Below are positions 41,174 to 43,998 of a stretch of 43,998 nucleotides of DNA, one piece after another. The first letter of the stretch is position 1. Each line of letters starts with the position of its first letter. A program made the position numbers and the translations under genes. The stretch lies in assembly GCA_029067895.1 (NCBI GenBank), contig JAIEDQ010000197.1:1-43998 (forward strand), given 5' to 3'. A model generated the notes under the pieces. That model was not told where the DNA came from and made no database searches. It worked only from the letters and a program-made list of their open reading frames with translations. The stretch is from Oscillospiraceae bacterium (GTDB lineage: Bacteria; Bacillota; Clostridia; Oscillospirales; Ruminococcaceae).

Positions 41174-42466
41174 ATGCTGGATATTAAATTTGTCCGCGAA
41201 AATCCCGACGCGGTAAAGGAAAATATCAAGAAAAAATATCAGGATTCAAAGCTGCCGCTGGTGGACGAGGTCGTAGCTATCGACGCAGAACTGAGAGCCG
41301 CCAAGACCGAGGCTGACGAGCTGAGAGCAAACCGCAACAAGGCTTCCAAGGAAATAGGCGCGCTCATGGCTCAGGGCAAAAAGGACGAAGCCGAGGCTGC
41401 CAAAAAGCGGGTAACGGAATTTGCCGACCGCCTTGCCGCTCTCGAAGCCAAGGAGACGGAGCTGAGCGAAAAGCTTACCAAGGACATGATGGTCATTCCC
41501 AATATTATCGACCCCTCTGTTCCCATAGGAAAGGACGACTCCGAAAACGTGGAGCTTGAACGCTTCGGCGAGCCTGTTGTTCCCGATTTTGAAGTGCCCT
41601 ACCACACCGACATTATGGAAAGCCTTAACGGTATCGACCTTGACAGCGCAAGAAAGGTTGCGGGAAACGGCTTCTACTATCTTATGGGAGACATCGCCAG
41701 ACTTCACAGCGCGGTAATCTCCTACGCCAGAGACTTCATGATAAACAGAGGTTTCACCTACTGCGTGCCTCCCTTTATGATCAGGAGCGGCGTTGTTACG
41801 GGAGTTATGAGCTTTGCCGAAATGGACGCCATGATGTACAAGATTGAGGGCGAGGATCTGTACCTTATAGGTACTTCCGAGCATTCCATGATAGGCAAGT
41901 ACATCGACACCATTGTTCAGGAAAAGACCCTGCCCCACACGCTGACCAGCTATTCCCCCTGCTTCCGCAAGGAGAAAGGCGCTCACGGCATTGAGGAGAG
42001 AGGCGTTTACCGTATCCACCAGTTCGAGAAGCAGGAAATGATCGTTGTCTGCAAGCCCGAGGACAGTCCCGAGTGGTTTCATAAGCTTTGGAGAAACACC
42101 GTGGATCTGTTCCGTTCGATGGATATACCCGTCCGCACCATCGAGTGCTGTTCGGGAGACCTTGCCGACCTTAAGGTCAAGTCCTACGACGTGGAAGCTT
42201 GGTCGCCCCGCCAGAAGAAATACTTCGAGGTGGGAAGCTGCTCCAATTTGGGTGACGCTCAGGCAAGACGTCTCAAGATACGCGTAAACGGCGAGGACGG
42301 CAGAAAATACTTTGCCCATACCCTCAACAACACGGTGGCGGCTCCGCCGAGAATGCTTATCGCGTTTCTGGAAAACAACCTCTGCGCCGACGGCTCGGTT
42401 AAGATACCCGAAGTCCTCAGACCCTACATGGGCGGCAAGGAAAAGCTTGTCCCCGAAAAAGGCTGA
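41174..42466 (+). CDS. serS: Seryl-tRNA synthetase
   Basis: A 430-residue class II synthetase charging tRNA-Ser (and tRNA-Sec where present). The N-terminal coiled-coil arm (about 25-105) that grips the long variable arm of the tRNA is clear. The catalytic core has motif 2 PCFRKEKGAHGIEERGVYRIHQFEKQEM and motif 3 NNTVAAPPRMLIAFLENN. AAGGAAG precedes the ATG. Length and domain order are standard. Confidence 0.99.
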   Translation: MLDIKFVRENPDAVKENIKKKYQDSKLPLVDEVVAIDAELRAAKTEADELRANRNKASKEIGALMAQGKKDEAEAAKKRVTEFADRLAALEAKETELSEKLTKDMMVIPNIIDPSVPIGKDDSENVELERFGEPVVPDFEVPYHTDIMESLNGIDLDSARKVAGNGFYYLMGDIARLHSAVISYARDFMINRGFTYCVPPFMIRSGVVTGVMSFAEMDAMMYKIEGEDLYLIGTSEHSMIGKYIDTIVQEKTLPHTLTSYSPCFRKEKGAHGIEERGVYRIHQFEKQEMIVVCKPEDSPEWFHKLWRNTVDLFRSMDIPVRTIECCSGDLADLKVKSYDVEAWSPRQKKYFEVGSCSNLGDAQARRLKIRVNGEDGRKYFAHTLNNTVAAPPRMLIAFLENNLCADGSVKIPEVLRPYMGGKEKLVPEKG

Positions 42467-42470
42467 GCCT
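42460..42470 (+). other. Small hairpin with the serS stop codon as its loop
   Basis: AGGC-TGA-GCCT: the TGA that ends serS is the loop of a 4-bp stem. The 14-base string GGCTCAGCCTTTTTC on the other strand is shared with structured element copy 2. Confidence 0.4.
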
Positions 42471-42511
42471 GAACGCTGAGACGGAATAAAAGACGTTTCT
42501 ATAGGCATATC

Positions 42512-42540
42512 GCATAAAAAATAAATGCTATTTTTTATGA
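42512..42540 (+). terminator. AT-rich hairpin after serS
   Basis: CATAAAAAATA and TATTTTTTATG form an 11-bp stem with a 5-base loop. It is weak because it lacks G-C pairs, but the U-rich 3' arm could give termination about 45 bases after serS. Confidence 0.45.
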
Positions 42541-42558
42541 ATAAGGTTTATTTAGATA

Positions 42559-42587
42559 TTGACAAATTCCTTTTTTAGTAATATAAT
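42559..42587 (+). promoter_or_regulatory. Consensus promoter of the chemotaxis receptor gene
   Basis: TTGACA (42559-42564), a 17-base spacer and TATAAT (42582-42587). An inverted repeat TCGGA/TCCGA at about 42603-42617 lies just after the likely start point and might be an operator. Confidence 0.85.
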
Positions 42588-42655
42588 TAATTATATAATG
42601 TGTCGGATATTGTCCGAACTCAGATCCGCACACAAAAAATTGGAGGGAGTTTTTT

Positions 42656-43998
42656 ATGAAAAACTTAAAAATATCAGCCAAACTTCTTATATCATTTGGT
42701 CTGGTACTGCTGCTTATGATCATAACGACCGTGCTGACTACCGTTTCTGTCAGCCGTATCAACGAAAGCGCTGATACATTCTACAAAGTATGTTACCTTA
42801 ACACACAGCAAGCCGAAAGTATCTCAAAGCATCTTCACAGTGCGGCAAAGAATATGCTCGGCGCAATTCTCGACAGCGAGGATGCTGACATCAAAAGCAG
42901 GATTGAAGATGCAACAGCAGACTTTGAGGCTGCCGGTGCGGGTATTGCATACCTCAGGGAAAATTACAAAGGCGATATGTCTGACGTTGACGGAGTTTCT
43001 AACCAGTTTACTACAATAAAGGAATATTTTGACGACTTCACTGAATGTGCATACGCAAATCAGGTGGACGAAGCCTTCGCAGTATATGAAGAACATATGA
43101 TGATGGCAATCAGAACTGCTATTTCCCATTCCGACAATATGGTTGACTTTGTAGACCAACGCAGCACCAATGAGTACAATATTATGCACACTACCGGCGT
43201 GTCAACAATGATAATCGTTATAGTTGTTTCCGTTGTAGCGGTCATCATCGGACTTGCAATGGCTACCTACATCACAAAGGTGATCAGTAAGGGTGTCGCT
43301 GAGGCTGAAGTAGCTGCTGAAAAGATGACGGCAGGCGACTTTAACATTGATATTACATATGAATCCGGAGACGAGATCGGCGTTCTTTGTAAAAGTATTA
43401 AGAAATTTGCCGGCGACATGAACAAAATTATTGAGGATATCGACAATATTACCGGCGAGCTTGCAGACGGCAATCTCACCGTACAGAGCCATTGTCCGGA
43501 TGCATATGTTGGTTCGTTCGCTACGATCAATACTTCTCTGACCAGCCTTACCGAAAAGTTAAATGAGATCCTCGGCAGGATCAACGTGTCCGCAGATCAG
43601 GTATCCTCCGGTTCCGAGCAGGTATCCGGCGGCGCACAGGCGCTTTCACAGGGTGCTACCGAGCAGGCTTCCTCTATTGAAGAGCTTGCAGCTACTATCC
43701 ATATAATTTCCGAGCAGATCAACGATAACGCTTCAAACGCTCAGGAAGCAAGCGGCAGAACAGATGTCGTTGTTAACGAGATGAACCAGGCTAACGACAA
43801 GATGAAAGAGCTTGTTGGAGCTATGGACGAGATCAGCGCTTCCTCCGACGAGACTCAGAAGATCATCAAAACTATCGAAGATATCGCATTCCAGACAAAT
43901 ATCCTTGCTCTTAACGCCGCCGTTGAGGCTGCAAGAGCGGGTGCGGCAGGCAAGGGCTTCGCAGTTGTTGCCGACGAGGTAAGAAACCTTGCAGGCAA
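42656..43998 (+). CDS. Methyl-accepting chemotaxis protein (3' end outside window)
   Basis: The first 447 residues of a transmembrane receptor. A transmembrane helix (about 8-30), a four-helix-bundle sensor (about 31-180), a second transmembrane helix (about 183-205), one or two HAMP segments (about 206-310; [24 protein letters not shown] and [12 protein letters not shown]) and the start of the signalling coiled coil follow in order. The window ends within the conserved hairpin tip ([37 protein letters not shown]) that contacts CheA and CheW. The ligand is unknown. GGAGGGAG precedes the ATG. Confidence 0.95.
   Translation, partial: MKNLKISAKLLISFGLVLLLMIITTVLTTVSVSRINESADTFYKVCYLNTQQAESISKHLHSAAKNMLGAILDSEDADIKSRIEDATADFEAAGAGIAYLRENYKGDMSDVDGVSNQFTTIKEYFDDFTECAYANQVDEAFAVYEEHMMMAIRTAISHSDNMVDFVDQRSTNEYNIMHTTGVSTMIIVIVVSVVAVIIGLAMATYITKVISKGVAEAEVAAEKMTAGDFNIDITYESGDEIGVLCKSIKKFAGDMNKIIEDIDNITGELADGNLTVQSHCPDAYVGSFATINTSLTSLTEKLNEILGRINVSADQVSSGSEQVSGGAQALSQGATEQASSIEELAATIHIISEQINDNASNAQEASGRTDVVVNEMNQANDKMKELVGAMDEISASSDETQKIIKTIEDIAFQTNILALNAAVEAARAGAAGKGFAVVADEVRNLAG

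Noticed and set aside
41246-42508. 420-codon minus-strand frame over serS
   Set aside because: Shadow of serS; no ribosome site, and serS is a complete, unmistakable match.

Overview
The window looks like chromosome from a low-to-moderate GC Gram-positive of the Clostridia, most like a Ruminococcus-type member of the Oscillospiraceae. This rests on gene content and style: strong GGAGG ribosome sites, near-consensus TTGACA/TATAAT promoters with 17-base spacers, a clostridial 2[4Fe-4S] ferredoxin, a ferredoxin-dependent indolepyruvate oxidoreductase, and an ECF sigma/zinc anti-sigma pair. The species assignment is inference. Almost all of it is ordinary core genome; no prophage, CRISPR array, transposase or integrase was seen.

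Layout. 1-6100: an ECF-like sigma factor with a long C-terminal extension (-), then mscL and a heterodimeric ABC exporter pair (+). 6190-13900: a minus-strand purine operon in transcription order purE, HAD phosphatase, purC, a purF-like paralogue, purF, purM, purN, followed by two DUF3592 membrane proteins. It is headed at 13918-14124 by a promoter, a 36-codon upstream ORF and an intrinsic terminator that together look like a translation-coupled attenuator. 14270-16230: a small ferredoxin, then an ECF sigma factor with its anti-sigma factor behind a sigma-W-like promoter. 16314-20844: the str operon rpsL-rpsG-fusA-tuf (-). 21243-26420: minus-strand genes for a zinc-ribbon/TPR-like membrane protein with a structured leader, a Q/N/P-rich DUF4190 protein, and an operon of a 59-residue membrane protein, an NCS1 permease and a PlsC-type acyltransferase. 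26605-27005: tRNA-Arg(ACG) and a small helical protein. 27060-29360: galE (-) and DAHP synthase (+), divergent.

29543-35970 is the most distinctive metabolic block: iorA, a membrane protein, crcB, iorB, a lipoprotein, a phenylacetate-CoA-ligase-type enzyme and a tandem ACT protein, all on the plus strand. Together with the DAHP synthase just upstream it suggests that aryl acetates (phenylacetate, indoleacetate) are interconverted with aryl pyruvates and hence aromatic amino acids. 36136-43998: a membrane EAL phosphodiesterase fused to a beta-helix-like domain, nrdR, a 165-bp MITE-like repeat, a VanY-type carboxypeptidase, serS and a truncated chemotaxis receptor.

The most interesting non-coding items are the purE leader attenuator, a 64-nt conserved structured element present twice (22542-22605 and 36043-36106; the first begins at the predicted +1 region of a transcript), and a GC-rich repeat family with related sequence at three sites (inside the purine operon, next to nrdR, and touching the 3' end of tRNA-Arg). 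Every gene start given here was chosen by ribosome-binding-site position; several differ from the longest open frame.
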